Assembly: GCF_028649655.1 (NCBI RefSeq)
Contig: NZ_JAQSLN010000003.1
Span: 1,178,001-1,242,000, forward strand
Reading direction: 5' to 3'
Source of the DNA: Halobacteriovorax sp. GB3
Lineage (GTDB): Bacteria > Bdellovibrionota > Bacteriovoracia > Bacteriovoracales > Bacteriovoracaceae
DNA: 64,000 nt
Shown: piece after piece, positions 18,409 to 28,160 of the stretch
Layout of the letters: each line of letters starts with the position of its first letter
Numbering within the stretch: position 1 is the stretch's first letter
Notes under the pieces: generated by a model
The model's database searches: none
The model's input: the letters and a program-made list of their open reading frames with translations, nothing else
What the model was told of the DNA's origin: nothing
Program-made: the position numbers and the translations under genes

Positions 18409-19071
18409 TTATATCTTCTTTACTAAAAAAATTCCGTCTCTAAGAGGCATTAAAGTCCCATAGAGTTCAGAGGAAGAAGCAATAAAGTCGTTGAGCTCTC
18501 TTAGGTACTCTGTCGACTTTTCCTTCTCTCCACTTTTTTCTTCAATCGACTCAACCACTCTCCCGCTCCAAAGAACATTATCAATAACAATGATCCCCTT
18601 GTCGCTTACAAGCTCTAGCGAGAGTTTTAAGTAATCCAGATAACCCTTTTTATCTGCATCAATGAAAATGAGATCATATTTTTTTCTTTTAGAAATTAAG
18701 TTTCGAAGAACATCATGTCCATCACCACTTAGGGCCGTAATTTTTTGACCGACAGGATCTTTAGACCAAAAGAACTTAGCCCTCTCTTGTGCCTTAGAAT
18801 TCTTATCGACCGTCGTAATTTGTCCATCTTCTGCTAATTCATAGGCCATAGCCATGGCGGAGTAGCCAGTAAAAGTACCTATTTCCAAAATAGATGAAAC
18901 ACCAATCGAATGAATTAAAAATCCAATAAAAGAAGCTTCTAGTTTTCCAATCATCATATGGTGAAGCGATGATTTTTCTTTAGTCTTAAGCTCAATCTCA
19001 TCGCAGACACCGCTTGGTGTATTACTCTTTTCAATAGCATATTGCTCAATTTCTTCGCTGATAAATCTCAC
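18409..19071 (-). CDS. SAM-dependent O-methyltransferase, caffeoyl-CoA/catechol type
   Basis: 220 residues starting at a GTG with AGGAG six bases upstream. The class I methyltransferase motifs are clear: ILEIGTFTGYSAMAMA (SAM binding), TTVDKN, and FIDADKKGYLDYL with the acidic metal-binding residues, then IDNVLWSGRV. The family transfers methyl groups to diverse phenolic or small-molecule substrates using a divalent metal; the substrate here is unknown. Confidence 0.86.
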   Translation of the reverse strand: MRFISEEIEQYAIEKSNTPSGVCDEIELKTKEKSSLHHMMIGKLEASFIGFLIHSIGVSSILEIGTFTGYSAMAMAYELAEDGQITTVDKNSKAQERAKFFWSKDPVGQKITALSGDGHDVLRNLISKRKKYDLIFIDADKKGYLDYLKLSLELVSDKGIIVIDNVLWSGRVVESIEEKSGEKEKSTEYLRELNDFIASSSELYGTLMPLRDGIFLVKKI

Positions 19072-19138
19072 CCTATCTCCTCTATATTTAGGCCAGACAA
19101 GTCTTGTTCATTTGATCACCATAGAATATCATGATGTC

Positions 19139-19576
19139 ATGGCAAAGTTTACTTCGACAAAAAGTTTTTATGGATTTCCCTGCACTCACAGACAATGGAA
19201 AGCTGAGAGCCACTGCCGTTTTGTACACGGTTATTCTCGCTCTTTTCACTTTGAATTTGAATGCAATGAACTGACCCAAGAAATGTGGGTAATGGACTTC
19301 GGGGACCTAAAAGATGTGAAAGCTTGGCTCGAAGATATGTTTGACCACACATTTCTCGTTTCAAAAGACGACCCCTATCTCGAGACGTTCAAAGAACTTG
19401 ATCAACAAGGCGTCATTCAAATGAGAGTTCTCCCAAATGCTGGAATGGAAGGGACAGCTCAATTTGTTTATGAAAAGGTCTCGCAAATGATCGATAAAAA
19501 GACAAATGGTCGAGTGAAAATTATTCGTGTTGAAGTGAGAGAGAACGAGAAAAACTCAGCAATCTTTCACCCATAA
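19139..19576 (+). CDS. 6-pyruvoyl-tetrahydropterin synthase/QueD family protein, variant zinc site
   Basis: About 145 residues from ATG 19139 (a TTG at 19112 is possible). Alignment by eye with QueD places its first zinc-ligand His in CTHRQ, the active-site Cys in SHCRF, the second His in VHGY, the VMDFGDLK strand, the catalytic DH pair in FDHTFLV and a C-terminal glutamate. The third metal ligand, His in the usual HGH, is a Tyr here. This resembles a divergent subfamily seen in other proteobacteria, so queuosine synthesis is possible but not certain. No other queuosine genes are nearby. Confidence 0.75.
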   Translation: MAKFTSTKSFYGFPCTHRQWKAESHCRFVHGYSRSFHFEFECNELTQEMWVMDFGDLKDVKAWLEDMFDHTFLVSKDDPYLETFKELDQQGVIQMRVLPNAGMEGTAQFVYEKVSQMIDKKTNGRVKIIRVEVRENEKNSAIFHP

Positions 19577-19585
19577 ACCTTGCGA

Positions 19586-20338
19586 CTAATTAAAATCGTT
19601 TTTATTATAGCGTAGCTCTTTTGCCTTCTTAGAGTTGTACTCAATCTTATCAACGTTTAAAACAGTCATTTTCTCTTCTTCTAAGAGAGTCATTTCACTT
19701 CTTGTCACCGTCCAAATTGAATCGATCTCTTTCATAGCCTGAACTCTAAATCTCTTAAATTCCAGCCCTTTAGAATTAGAAAATAACACTTCCAATGGGA
19801 TGAACGTTTTCTTATCTATACAACTCACACGTTTTGCATAGGTCGAGTTTCCTTTGCTAATGGGAACACTTTCGAGACGATAGCAATCACGTGCTCCCAT
19901 AAATTTACCATCTTCAAGTAACTTGTGCTGGTCCTGCTCGGGATGGCGATCTCTTAAGTCTTCATAGAAGATTTCACTTTGCACAAATCGCCCGCCCTTT
20001 TTTGAAGATGAGATTCGCTTACTATTTTTAAGGGCCGGTAAATAAATAAGCTGAGATTCATTCTCTCCCTTCAAGTCGATTGTTAAAAGAGAGACCCCTT
20101 GTATTTTCTTTGGAGAAGAGAATCTCACAAGTGATTTAACAAGCCCTTTTTGATCATCGCTTCGATAAATCTCTAACTTTCTCGTCTTCACACTTCTTCC
20201 CTTTCCATCGAGGATCATTGTCACTTTAGAATAGGAATGATCTCCATCAGCTCTATCGTAAACTTTTTGAGCTAATTCCTTTCCACTTAATGCAAAGGTA
20301 GAAAGGGAAAATATTAATGAGAGAAAAAATACTTTCAT
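19586..20338 (-). CDS. LolA-like outer-membrane lipoprotein-sorting protein
   Basis: 250 residues: signal peptide (cleaved near TFALS), then a LolA/LolB-like half-barrel of the kind often encoded next to MMPL exporters (LVRFSSPKKIQGVSLL and SQLIYLPALKNSKRISSSKKGGRFV segments). It probably carries a hydrophobic substrate across the periplasm. Its start overlaps the end of the exporter gene by four bases, so the pair is translationally coupled. Confidence 0.82.
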   Translation of the reverse strand: MKVFFLSLIFSLSTFALSGKELAQKVYDRADGDHSYSKVTMILDGKGRSVKTRKLEIYRSDDQKGLVKSLVRFSSPKKIQGVSLLTIDLKGENESQLIYLPALKNSKRISSSKKGGRFVQSEIFYEDLRDRHPEQDQHKLLEDGKFMGARDCYRLESVPISKGNSTYAKRVSCIDKKTFIPLEVLFSNSKGLEFKRFRVQAMKEIDSIWTVTRSEMTLLEEEKMTVLNVDKIEYNSKKAKELRYNKNDFN

Positions 20339-22572
20339 TTAGAATCCTTGTAAGTAAGAACGACCATGGCCGGAAGTAAGTGAACATCTGCAAAGAGCGC
20401 TACTAATAACCCCAAGCTAGTGAGGAGTCCAAAATTTTTAGTTGGAACAAAGCTGGAAAAAGAAAGTATCAAAAATTGAGCACACAATATAATTGTCGTT
20501 GCCCCAACTGCTCGACCTGTCTTTTGTATAGTTAATTTCATTGCCTTTGCAGAATCATATTTCTTAAGATAATTTTTAAATGTTGAAAAGATATGAATCG
20601 TATCATCAACAGCAATCCCTATTGCAACACTTGCAATCATTGCCGTTCCCATATCGAGCCAAATACCGAAAACGCCCATCGTAATGAATATAAAACAAAG
20701 TGGTAAAACATTGGGAACAAATGAAACGACTGTATCCTTCAAATTTCTCCACTGAATCAAAAGAAGTAGAAAAATAACTAAGGCCGAAACCCAAAGAGAC
20801 TTTGTTTGACCAATAACTAAAAGATCATTCTGCTTAACAAAAACATAACCCTGACCAGAAAAGTCATAACGAAGCTTAGGACTAATCTTTAGTGCACGTT
20901 TTTTCATAGCTTCGATAAGTTGTTCTAATTCACTTACATTGTGTTTGTTTACGTTAAAGATGATTCGATATTGAGCGTGATCTTCATCTAGAAAACGAGT
21001 TAAATCATTTCCATCGTAAATAAAGAGATATTGATCAATAAGAGAAGAGTTGAGAGGAAGTTCTTTCTTACCTGTAAATGCCTTATGCATGTCGCGAATA
21101 AAATGAGCTGGTGACAGTGATTTATCGACTTCCTCATACATTTGAACAATATCATTTTCAAATCGGTATAATTCACTCAGAGTTTCCCCCGTTAGGAGCT
21201 CACCTTCTTCAGAATGAAAGATCATCTCAACAACGGCCGTGCCACTAAATTTATTCTGATAAAGTTCTGTTTGCTTATTGATGATGTGATCTTCTTTAAA
21301 AAAGCGCAAAAGATTAGATTCGACTTTGATATTGAAAATAAAGGGAATCCCTATCACAAGAAGAAGCGCCCAAATGGCAACAGTCTTTTTAGGGTGATCA
21401 ATAGCATGCTTTGCAATAGAATCAATCAACTCCCCAAACGTCTTAAATATTTTCGACTCTTCTTTCCACTGATTCGGGCCAAACAACTGCATGAGAACAG
21501 GTAATGTATAAAGAGTTAGTCCCAGAATAATAAAAGTACAAAGAGCTGTAATAATACCAAAGATACGAATAGGAGGAATTTCATTTAAAGCAAGAGTTAA
21601 AAGACCTGCAACAGTTGTAATGGCCGTAAAAAAGCAAGGTATTCTAAGGTAAGATACAACTGCTTTCTGTCTAAGTTTCTTATCTTGATACAACTTATCA
21701 CGACTAAGATAACGGTCCATATTGAAGTAGTGTATAAAAAAAGCAATAGAAAGCGACATTAACAATGTAGGAACGATACTCGATATGATGGTAAAAGGAA
21801 GGCCAAACAGAGCAAAAAGTCCCATTGAAAAAGAACTCACTCCCGCTATTAAACTCATCGCTACAACCAGAACACCTAAAGATGAAAAAGAGAACCACAT
21901 TAGTAGATACCCAGCCCCGAGAGTAAAGGGAACAAATTTCAAAAGGTCAAAAAAACTTGTCTCAAAAGAATGAACATCCACGGCCATCGGTCCGACAAGC
22001 GCATGTAAATCAGATCCAAAGTCATACTTTTTAACAAGTTCTTGAAAGTCTAAATAGAGTTCTCTTTTTTCATAAGTATTTAAATGAGTCTCAGGCTCAA
22101 TCGCAATAGAAATCTCACTTAGATCAGTAGAGACTAAGAGATCACGGGCCGTATCGGAGGAGCTCATTCGCTCAAGAATTTGTTCCACTGAATAGCTATT
22201 AATCTTCTCTATTGGGACAATAGGAGCGATAAAAATGGTTTCATCTCTTTGCTCGATATAATCTTGGTCAAAAAGAGAAAAGACTCTGCTTACTCCTTTT
22301 AATTTTCTCGCTTCAACTGAAAATTGTGCAAATCGAGAGAGGCGCTTTTTTAAGTCTTCATGCTTGAGTTTGGTTTCAAAGCGAAACATTCCAACGAGTA
22401 CTTGATCACTTCCAAAGAGTTCACGATATTTTTTATAATCTTTAAAATGCGTACTCTCTTTTGGAGCATAACTTCTAATAGAATTATCAAATTCTACTTT
22501 ATCCAAAAAGAATACAGGAAAAGCATTGAGAAAAAGAATAATGAGGCCATGAATGAGAATTAGTTTTTTCAT
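20335..22572 (-). CDS. RND superfamily/MMPL-type exporter
   Basis: 745 residues with the two-fold RND layout. TM1 is at the N-terminus, followed by a periplasmic domain (about 30-205), a five-helix bundle (about 205-370), then TM7 near 395, a second periplasmic domain (about 415-575) and a second bundle to the end. The AIGIAVDDTIHIFSTF segment in the second half holds the acidic pair used for proton coupling. MMPL-type members move lipids or other hydrophobic molecules to the outer envelope. It is coupled by four-base overlaps to a LolA-like gene and an outer-membrane protein gene. Confidence 0.88.
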   Translation of the reverse strand: MKKLILIHGLIILFLNAFPVFFLDKVEFDNSIRSYAPKESTHFKDYKKYRELFGSDQVLVGMFRFETKLKHEDLKKRLSRFAQFSVEARKLKGVSRVFSLFDQDYIEQRDETIFIAPIVPIEKINSYSVEQILERMSSSDTARDLLVSTDLSEISIAIEPETHLNTYEKRELYLDFQELVKKYDFGSDLHALVGPMAVDVHSFETSFFDLLKFVPFTLGAGYLLMWFSFSSLGVLVVAMSLIAGVSSFSMGLFALFGLPFTIISSIVPTLLMSLSIAFFIHYFNMDRYLSRDKLYQDKKLRQKAVVSYLRIPCFFTAITTVAGLLTLALNEIPPIRIFGIITALCTFIILGLTLYTLPVLMQLFGPNQWKEESKIFKTFGELIDSIAKHAIDHPKKTVAIWALLLVIGIPFIFNIKVESNLLRFFKEDHIINKQTELYQNKFSGTAVVEMIFHSEEGELLTGETLSELYRFENDIVQMYEEVDKSLSPAHFIRDMHKAFTGKKELPLNSSLIDQYLFIYDGNDLTRFLDEDHAQYRIIFNVNKHNVSELEQLIEAMKKRALKISPKLRYDFSGQGYVFVKQNDLLVIGQTKSLWVSALVIFLLLLIQWRNLKDTVVSFVPNVLPLCFIFITMGVFGIWLDMGTAMIASVAIGIAVDDTIHIFSTFKNYLKKYDSAKAMKLTIQKTGRAVGATTIILCAQFLILSFSSFVPTKNFGLLTSLGLLVALFADVHLLPAMVVLTYKDSK

Positions 22573-23837
22573 AAATTCACTTCAACCCCTAGAGAAAAAC
22601 CATCTTGTCTCTTATAAAAACCATACATACTCTTATCACTTCCATTCAGAGTATAAAGGCGTCCAGTTAATTTAAAAGAATCATTGATTTCATAACCTTG
22701 ATACAACTCAAGTGAATAACCTTCTCTTTCAAAACTTTGTATAAATCTCAACCTAGTGTTTAATCGTTCACTCAATAGATTCTTAGTAAATTCGACAAAA
22801 AGTGTTTCTTCACGAGTTGTTAAAAGAGAATTTCTTTTTTGATCATCAAAAGTCGAATTTAAAATTAGTCGAAAAAGAGGAAGAGAGTCACTTAATCGCC
22901 CCTCTAAAGAAAGAGAGAAATTATAAACATCACTATAATACTTCTCTAGTTGATGATCTCTTTTTGCCTGATCCCCAATCATAGAAATTTCTCCTCTTAA
23001 AACGAAATCTGAAATTGTAGATGAGAAATCGAGGGCAAACTTATTTGTTCTATAAAATTCAGGATAAAGAGTCGTTCCAAGGGCCAAGAGAGGAATCAAA
23101 TCGGGAGACTTTAAATAACTCAAAGCAAGATCATAGGATCGCGCACTATATTCTAAGCGAAACCCATAAGAGAAGAACTCTTCTTTTCGAACATTTTCTT
23201 CATAAGGATAATAAGAAAAAATCTGATTCTCTCCTACACCTAAAAAGAGTGATTGCTCTTCGTTATAGAAATGATTATTACTCGTTTTCTTTGGCAGAAA
23301 ACTGGTATGATGCCATGGAGAAATAAATGAAGAAAAAGAAAAGCTTTTCCAATTATTCTTCAAGAGTAATGAGATATTTCCTACCCTTTTATTTTCAATC
23401 TCATCAAAGAGTGGTCGGTTAAAATCAAACGTATTTGTCCCATCAAGACTTGAAAAAAAGTCTATTCGAGACCAAGTAATCAATTGCTGTCCCATACTTA
23501 TTTTTAACGAAGAATGATTAAAGCTCAAAAATGTTTCATAGGGTTTGAAATGACCATTTAAACCTGGAGAGCGAAATTCAATTCCGAGATTTAATTTCCA
23601 CTTCTCTCTCTTAAATGCTTCATAAGTTACCTTCATTAAATAGAATTGTTCACGATCAATATGACTCTCAAATGGTTGATGATAGTCTAAGAGAGCTCGT
23701 GTTTTTAACTTTTCTAGCGTAGAAAAATCCGCATTTTTTTGAACGTCATTAACTTCATAAGAAATAAATTGAAGCTCACTTGCCAGTGAGTCTTGAAGAG
23801 AAATCAGAAATAGTACAAGGCCAAGAATTCGCAACAT
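22569..23837 (-). CDS. Outer-membrane beta-barrel protein of the exporter operon
   Basis: 422 residues with a signal peptide (cleaved near DSLAS) and alternating amphipathic strands throughout, ending in a Leu-terminated strand (GVEVNL). The GQQLITWSRIDFFSSLDGTN region resembles DUF1302-like porin proteins commonly found with MMPL and LolA-like genes. It is the first gene of the three-gene operon and overlaps the exporter start by four bases. It probably acts as the outer-membrane partner; the substrate is unknown. Confidence 0.72.
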   Translation of the reverse strand: MLRILGLVLFLISLQDSLASELQFISYEVNDVQKNADFSTLEKLKTRALLDYHQPFESHIDREQFYLMKVTYEAFKREKWKLNLGIEFRSPGLNGHFKPYETFLSFNHSSLKISMGQQLITWSRIDFFSSLDGTNTFDFNRPLFDEIENKRVGNISLLLKNNWKSFSFSSFISPWHHTSFLPKKTSNNHFYNEEQSLFLGVGENQIFSYYPYEENVRKEEFFSYGFRLEYSARSYDLALSYLKSPDLIPLLALGTTLYPEFYRTNKFALDFSSTISDFVLRGEISMIGDQAKRDHQLEKYYSDVYNFSLSLEGRLSDSLPLFRLILNSTFDDQKRNSLLTTREETLFVEFTKNLLSERLNTRLRFIQSFEREGYSLELYQGYEINDSFKLTGRLYTLNGSDKSMYGFYKRQDGFSLGVEVNL

Positions 23838-24010
23838 CTTATGTCCAATGGTGTTTATTTAGCCACCCTACCAGAACTCAAAGGTTTATCGAATGCGATA
23901 AGTAAATATTGCTTAGATTTCGCTCTTTTTCTTTGAAATTTTTTCCATCTCGACCTATAAAACAAGGACCAATGTTAAAGTCCTGAAAATTAGTGTTTAA
24001 GGAGCTCAAT

Positions 24011-25123
24011 TTGCCACTAGATCTGATTCCATTAAATCAATGGTTTGATAAATTTGATAAACCTCTTATCATCGCAGGGCCATGCTCAGCTGAGAGTGAG
24101 GAGCAAATTCTTTCTACGGCAAAAGAGATCGAAATGAATGAGCACGTTCAAGTTTTCCGCGCTGGAGCTTGGAAGCCAAGAACTCGCCCTTATACATTCG
24201 AAGGTCATGGAGAACAGGCCCTCAAGTGGCTTAGTGAAGTAAAGAAACAGTCACGCCTTCTCGTTACAACAGAAGTTGCCAATGCTGAACATGCAGAGCT
24301 TGCTTTAAAATATGGAATTGATATTCTTTGGATTGGAGCAAGAACGACGGTTAGTCCTTTTGCCGTTCAAGAAATCGCCGATGTTTTAAAGGGAACCGAT
24401 ATTCCTGTTCTCGTTAAGAACCCAATCAATGCCGATCTCGCTCTATGGATTGGTGCACTTGAAAGATTTAACGGCGCAGGAATAAAAAAACTTGGGGCGA
24501 TCCACCGTGGTTTCTCAACAGCAGAGAAAACAAAGTGGAGAAATGTTCCAATGTGGACAATTCCTATCGAATTAAAGAGACAATTTCCAGATCTTCCTAT
24601 CATTTGCGATCCAAGTCATATTACAGGTAAGAGATCACTTGTTGGTGAAGTTTGCCAAAAGAGTCTCGATGTTGGAATGGATGGACTTATGGTTGAAACT
24701 CACCTTAGTCCAAATGATGCCTGGTCAGATGCCGCTCAGCAAGTTACTCCAACATCATTGAAAGAGATTATTACTAATCTTCATATTCGTGAATCTCATA
24801 GTGAAGATAAGGACTTTGGTCAAAAGCTTGAGGCCCTTAGAAGACAAATTGATTCTATAGACAATGAAATCCTTGAGTCGTTAAAGCTCAGAATGGATAT
24901 TGTAAAAGAAATTGGAAAAGAAAAGCTTAGAAATAATATCACTCCTCTTCAATTGACTCGTATGGATTCTCTTATGAAAGAGCGCGAGTTAAAAGCGGCC
25001 TCTCTTGGTCTTAAAGAAAAGTACATCAGTGAACTCTTCCATACAATTCACACAGAATCGGTTAAGACTCAAACATCTATCATGAATAATTTTAAGGATG
25101 ATGAGAAAAACGAGAGAGAATAG
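24011..25123 (+). CDS. DAHP synthase-chorismate mutase fusion (bifunctional)
   Basis: 370 residues if translation starts at TTG 24011, which has AAGGAG six bases upstream; a GTG at 23993 is the alternative. Residues about 20-260 are a KDO8P-like (type I beta) 3-deoxy-7-phosphoheptulonate synthase, with IIAGPCSAES, FRAGAWKPRTRPYTFEGHG, CDPSHITGKRSL and the VETHLSPNDAWSDA region. Residues about 275-355 are an AroQ chorismate mutase (LEALRRQIDSIDNEIL start). It catalyses the first shikimate step and the branch to prephenate; the fusion lets prephenate pathway ligands control DAHP synthesis. The 3' end overlaps yciB by 32 bases. Confidence 0.93.
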   Translation: MPLDLIPLNQWFDKFDKPLIIAGPCSAESEEQILSTAKEIEMNEHVQVFRAGAWKPRTRPYTFEGHGEQALKWLSEVKKQSRLLVTTEVANAEHAELALKYGIDILWIGARTTVSPFAVQEIADVLKGTDIPVLVKNPINADLALWIGALERFNGAGIKKLGAIHRGFSTAEKTKWRNVPMWTIPIELKRQFPDLPIICDPSHITGKRSLVGEVCQKSLDVGMDGLMVETHLSPNDAWSDAAQQVTPTSLKEIITNLHIRESHSEDKDFGQKLEALRRQIDSIDNEILESLKLRMDIVKEIGKEKLRNNITPLQLTRMDSLMKERELKAASLGLKEKYISELFHTIHTESVKTQTSIMNNFKDDEKNERE

Positions 25124-25700
25124 CTCTCGATTGTTCATACTTCATCATTTTCTTTAGTTTTAGTCTTAGTAGAATCATTTCAAAAACCATAAAAACGACG
25201 AAAATACCATAAAAGCCAAGGGTCTTAAAAAAGGCCCATTGTCCTGTTGTGCCAAAGAGAGCAAGTGCTCCCATGAAGATTCCATAAGCTAAAAAGAAAA
25301 ATGCCATGTGCTTTTCAAGATAAGTCAGAACAAAGTCAGGGATTTTACTTTGACCAAGAATTTCGGTCATTTCAACAAGAAGTCCTTTTCCAACGAAAAG
25401 TCGATAAGCAAGGAATCCAGAAATGGCGACTCCCGTAAAAAATGGTTGTAATTTAAACCACAGACCGTCTTCACCTAAAAGAGATAGACCCCCAAGGAAA
25501 AGAATCAAAAAGAAGTTCAGCTTACTAAGAGTGTGAACATGCTTTGTAAAAAGCTTTTCAAGTGTGATCTCTAAAATTGCGAGAATCAAGCCCCCAGTGA
25601 CAGCGATATTCACAGGGTAACTCTCTTCCAAATACCAATAGGCCATTGCCGGAAGGAATGAAAGAAGAAAGAAATTTTTATTTATTTTTTGATTTTCCAC
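25092..25700 (-). CDS. YciB/IspZ inner-membrane septation protein
   Basis: 202 residues with five or six membrane helices. Family features are FLPAMAYW near the start, the HVHTLSKLNFFLILFLGGLSL stretch and GLWFKLQP in the middle. YciB supports envelope integrity and septation in enterobacteria. Its 3' end overlaps the convergent aromatic-amino-acid gene. Confidence 0.85.
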   Translation of the reverse strand: MENQKINKNFFLLSFLPAMAYWYLEESYPVNIAVTGGLILAILEITLEKLFTKHVHTLSKLNFFLILFLGGLSLLGEDGLWFKLQPFFTGVAISGFLAYRLFVGKGLLVEMTEILGQSKIPDFVLTYLEKHMAFFFLAYGIFMGALALFGTTGQWAFFKTLGFYGIFVVFMVFEMILLRLKLKKMMKYEQSRAILSRFSHHP

Positions 25701-25733
25701 TAAGGGAAGGCTATCACGACTTCCCTACAAAAG

Positions 25734-26729
25734 CTATGCTGCCTTTTTCTGGAAACTCGTCTCAGTCCCCATGCGGGCCGAACAATACTCGTTAAACCCG
25801 CTAATTAATTCACTTGGGTCTAAGATCTCTACTCCATCTTTGATTTCATAAAGCCATTCATATAATTCGTTAGAGACTTCTACAGAAGCGGCCCAAATCA
25901 TGTCCCCTTCCATATTATTTGTTACAAATGGATTACCTAAAAAGTGAAACTCTGGATTCAACTCGATTTGTCTTTCGGCCTTCACCTTAAGAACAAGGCG
26001 CACTTCATCTCCGGTAACTAATCTCATTGCACAAATAAAATCATTCACCTCGACTCCCGAAAAATTTGGAGTGTACTGTGAATCAGAATAAGAAATTTGC
26101 TCAACATCATTTAAGCTTATAGATATAAGACATCGATCCTGACAATCTTCACCGATCAAAGAAAGAATACCTTCTAGAAAGACAACTTGATGGGCAAAAG
26201 TCTCAACTTCACTTCCGTCTTTAAGAACAATCTCCATACAGCCACCACTTTGAATGGCCTCTTGAAGTTGCGGAAAGAAATGATCAAACTCACTACTGAT
26301 TTCGCTCATTTTTTGATCCTTTTGAATATATTCATTGAATGCTGCATATAAATTTAAATCGGGATAGAGCGAGTCAGTCTTCTTAAATCTCTCTCTTAAA
26401 ATCCAATAATAAGGTTCTGATTGACTTCGATCAAAGTTTGGAAAATGCGCTTGCATGGCCATCCAATCAACGACATTCATATCCATATTAACGCTGAGCC
26501 AGTCCCTTACAGGAACAAGATAGCGTCGCTCTCCCTGACTTTGGATTTCAAATGGAAAATCAATTGAACTCATGAACTCTCTTATTTCTTGAAATTGATC
26601 AAAAGAGATTTCAACCTTTTTCAAAAAACTTTCAACTTCAACTTTTTCTTTCTGTGCCCTAAGAGCAGTTAAGCAATTCCAAAAATAGGATGTGGCCAAA
26701 AGGCCGTCACGGAGTGGATTATTTGTCAT
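25734..26729 (-). CDS. WYL domain regulatory protein
   Basis: 331 residues. The N-terminal 100 residues are helical and could hold a winged helix. The second half carries WYL-domain features (GILSLIGEDCQDRCLISISLNDVEQI) and a WCX-like C-terminal segment (YEWLYEIKDGVEILDP). WYL proteins usually bind a nucleotide or nucleic-acid ligand and control transcription. No defense or CRISPR gene is nearby to suggest a target. Cytoplasmic. Confidence 0.72.
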   Translation of the reverse strand: MTNNPLRDGLLATSYFWNCLTALRAQKEKVEVESFLKKVEISFDQFQEIREFMSSIDFPFEIQSQGERRYLVPVRDWLSVNMDMNVVDWMAMQAHFPNFDRSQSEPYYWILRERFKKTDSLYPDLNLYAAFNEYIQKDQKMSEISSEFDHFFPQLQEAIQSGGCMEIVLKDGSEVETFAHQVVFLEGILSLIGEDCQDRCLISISLNDVEQISYSDSQYTPNFSGVEVNDFICAMRLVTGDEVRLVLKVKAERQIELNPEFHFLGNPFVTNNMEGDMIWAASVEVSNELYEWLYEIKDGVEILDPSELISGFNEYCSARMGTETSFQKKAA

Positions 26730-26819
26730 TTTTTCACCTCAAATACTATACCAATCTTGTCGGATAAGCCATTCATTCCCTTTAGTGATTTTTTCTCAAA
26801 TAGATGGGATAATAGGGCC

Positions 26820-27317
26820 ATGATGTTGAAAACACTTATGAAAAACCCTGTTTTAATGGTCGGAATTCTACTGATGTTCATCTTTTTAAGTTCACTTAGA
26901 GAGAAGGGAATCTTTTCAAGTAGAACAGAGAAATTGACGCCAACTTCCTGTAAGGCAACACTTGTCATGCTAGAAAAGAGGATCCCTGGCTCTTGGACGA
27001 CAAAGTGCTTTAAAAACAACATGCAAATTCTCATCAACTCAACCGTCGATATTTCCAAGTTAAAGAATGGTGAAAAAGATTTAAAGGCCGCTCTTTATAG
27101 AGACTTTGCAAATGATCTCGTCTTCATCGCTAAGAACTCCCCTGTTGATACTCTGGAGAGAACAGATGCTATTACAATTAGAGTAGAACACGATCTTTTG
27201 AGAATTAATGCGGCAACAATGGGAAAAGACCTTATCAAACTTTCAACGATGAAATCAAATCGTTTTATCAAAGATCATCTAAAGGCCACTGTCAAAATTC
27301 AAGAAGTCAAAAAATAA
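26820..27317 (+). CDS. Membrane-anchored hypothetical protein
   Basis: 165 residues from tandem ATGs at 26820/26823. A single hydrophobic segment at about residues 10-28 is either an uncleaved anchor or a signal peptide. The rest, with two cysteines early on, looks like a periplasmic alpha/beta domain; no family recognised. It is divergent from the WYL gene, and its last 39 bases overlap the convergent pseudouridine synthase gene. Confidence 0.58.
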   Translation: MMLKTLMKNPVLMVGILLMFIFLSSLREKGIFSSRTEKLTPTSCKATLVMLEKRIPGSWTTKCFKNNMQILINSTVDISKLKNGEKDLKAALYRDFANDLVFIAKNSPVDTLERTDAITIRVEHDLLRINAATMGKDLIKLSTMKSNRFIKDHLKATVKIQEVKK

Positions 27318-28160
27318 AGGTGCATTCTCTGAGCGGAGTTTGTAACCAATTGAATCAATTGAAAATTGATACTCATAGGCATGGAGAAAAACTCTCTTAG
27401 ATTCCTTGGCTCCATAAAGAACATCTCCTACCAAGGGATGACCGATATATGCCATTTGTGCTCTGATTTGATGGCGTAGACCACTCTTTAAAGAGACCTT
27501 AACTAGACTGTAATTATTTTCCTTATCATATTGCAACGGCTCGTAAGATAGCTCTCCGAACTCCTCTCCTTCAATCTCATTGCAAACTCTCTTTGCCCCT
27601 TTTGCTCCCTTAGAAAGAAAGTAGTGGGCCAAAGATGAACCTTTGAGAACATGACCTTCAACCACTGCGAGATAGTCTTTTTTCTTCACAGACTCAGAGA
27701 AATGATCTCGTAAATATTCATGGTTTTTATCATCTTTAATATAGATAAGAAGTCCGCTAGTTACCTCATCTAAACGATAAAGAAGACCGCGTTCTTGATT
27801 AGAGTTCACTTTCCCGAGATTTAAATCGGCTCTCGTATTTCTTAGAAAATTTAAAACTGTTTCCTCTTCACTGTAATGAAGAGGATGACCATGTTGATTG
27901 TAATTTTTGTTAAGAGCAATCAATCGTTCATCTTCAAATAGAACCTCGACACTCTCCCCCTTATAATAAGGAGAAATCATATTTCTATTTAATAGATCGA
28001 TGGGTAGTTCAATCTCATCTTTTGCCTTAACTGTTTTATTTAGGGCCTTCTTAGATAAGTTTGATTTTTTTACAGAGGAACGAGAAAAAGAGAGCCCCTT
28101 TACTAGGAGCTCCTCTATTGATGAATAATTATTTAAAGAACAAATTCTTGTTGTTTTCAT
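27279..28160 (-). CDS. RluA family pseudouridine synthase
   Basis: 293 residues. The catalytic motif reads YRLDEVTSGLL (about 129-139) with the essential Asp, and the LKSGLRHQIRAQMAYIGHPLVGDVLYG segment follows, both standard for RluA enzymes. An N-terminal S4-like RNA-binding part (about 10-55) is weak. The target RNA is unknown. Its start codon shares one base with the motB stop (TAATG), so it is likely the last gene of the motAB operon. Confidence 0.9.
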   Translation of the reverse strand: MKTTRICSLNNYSSIEELLVKGLSFSRSSVKKSNLSKKALNKTVKAKDEIELPIDLLNRNMISPYYKGESVEVLFEDERLIALNKNYNQHGHPLHYSEEETVLNFLRNTRADLNLGKVNSNQERGLLYRLDEVTSGLLIYIKDDKNHEYLRDHFSESVKKKDYLAVVEGHVLKGSSLAHYFLSKGAKGAKRVCNEIEGEEFGELSYEPLQYDKENNYSLVKVSLKSGLRHQIRAQMAYIGHPLVGDVLYGAKESKRVFLHAYEYQFSIDSIGYKLRSENAPLFFDFLNFDSGL

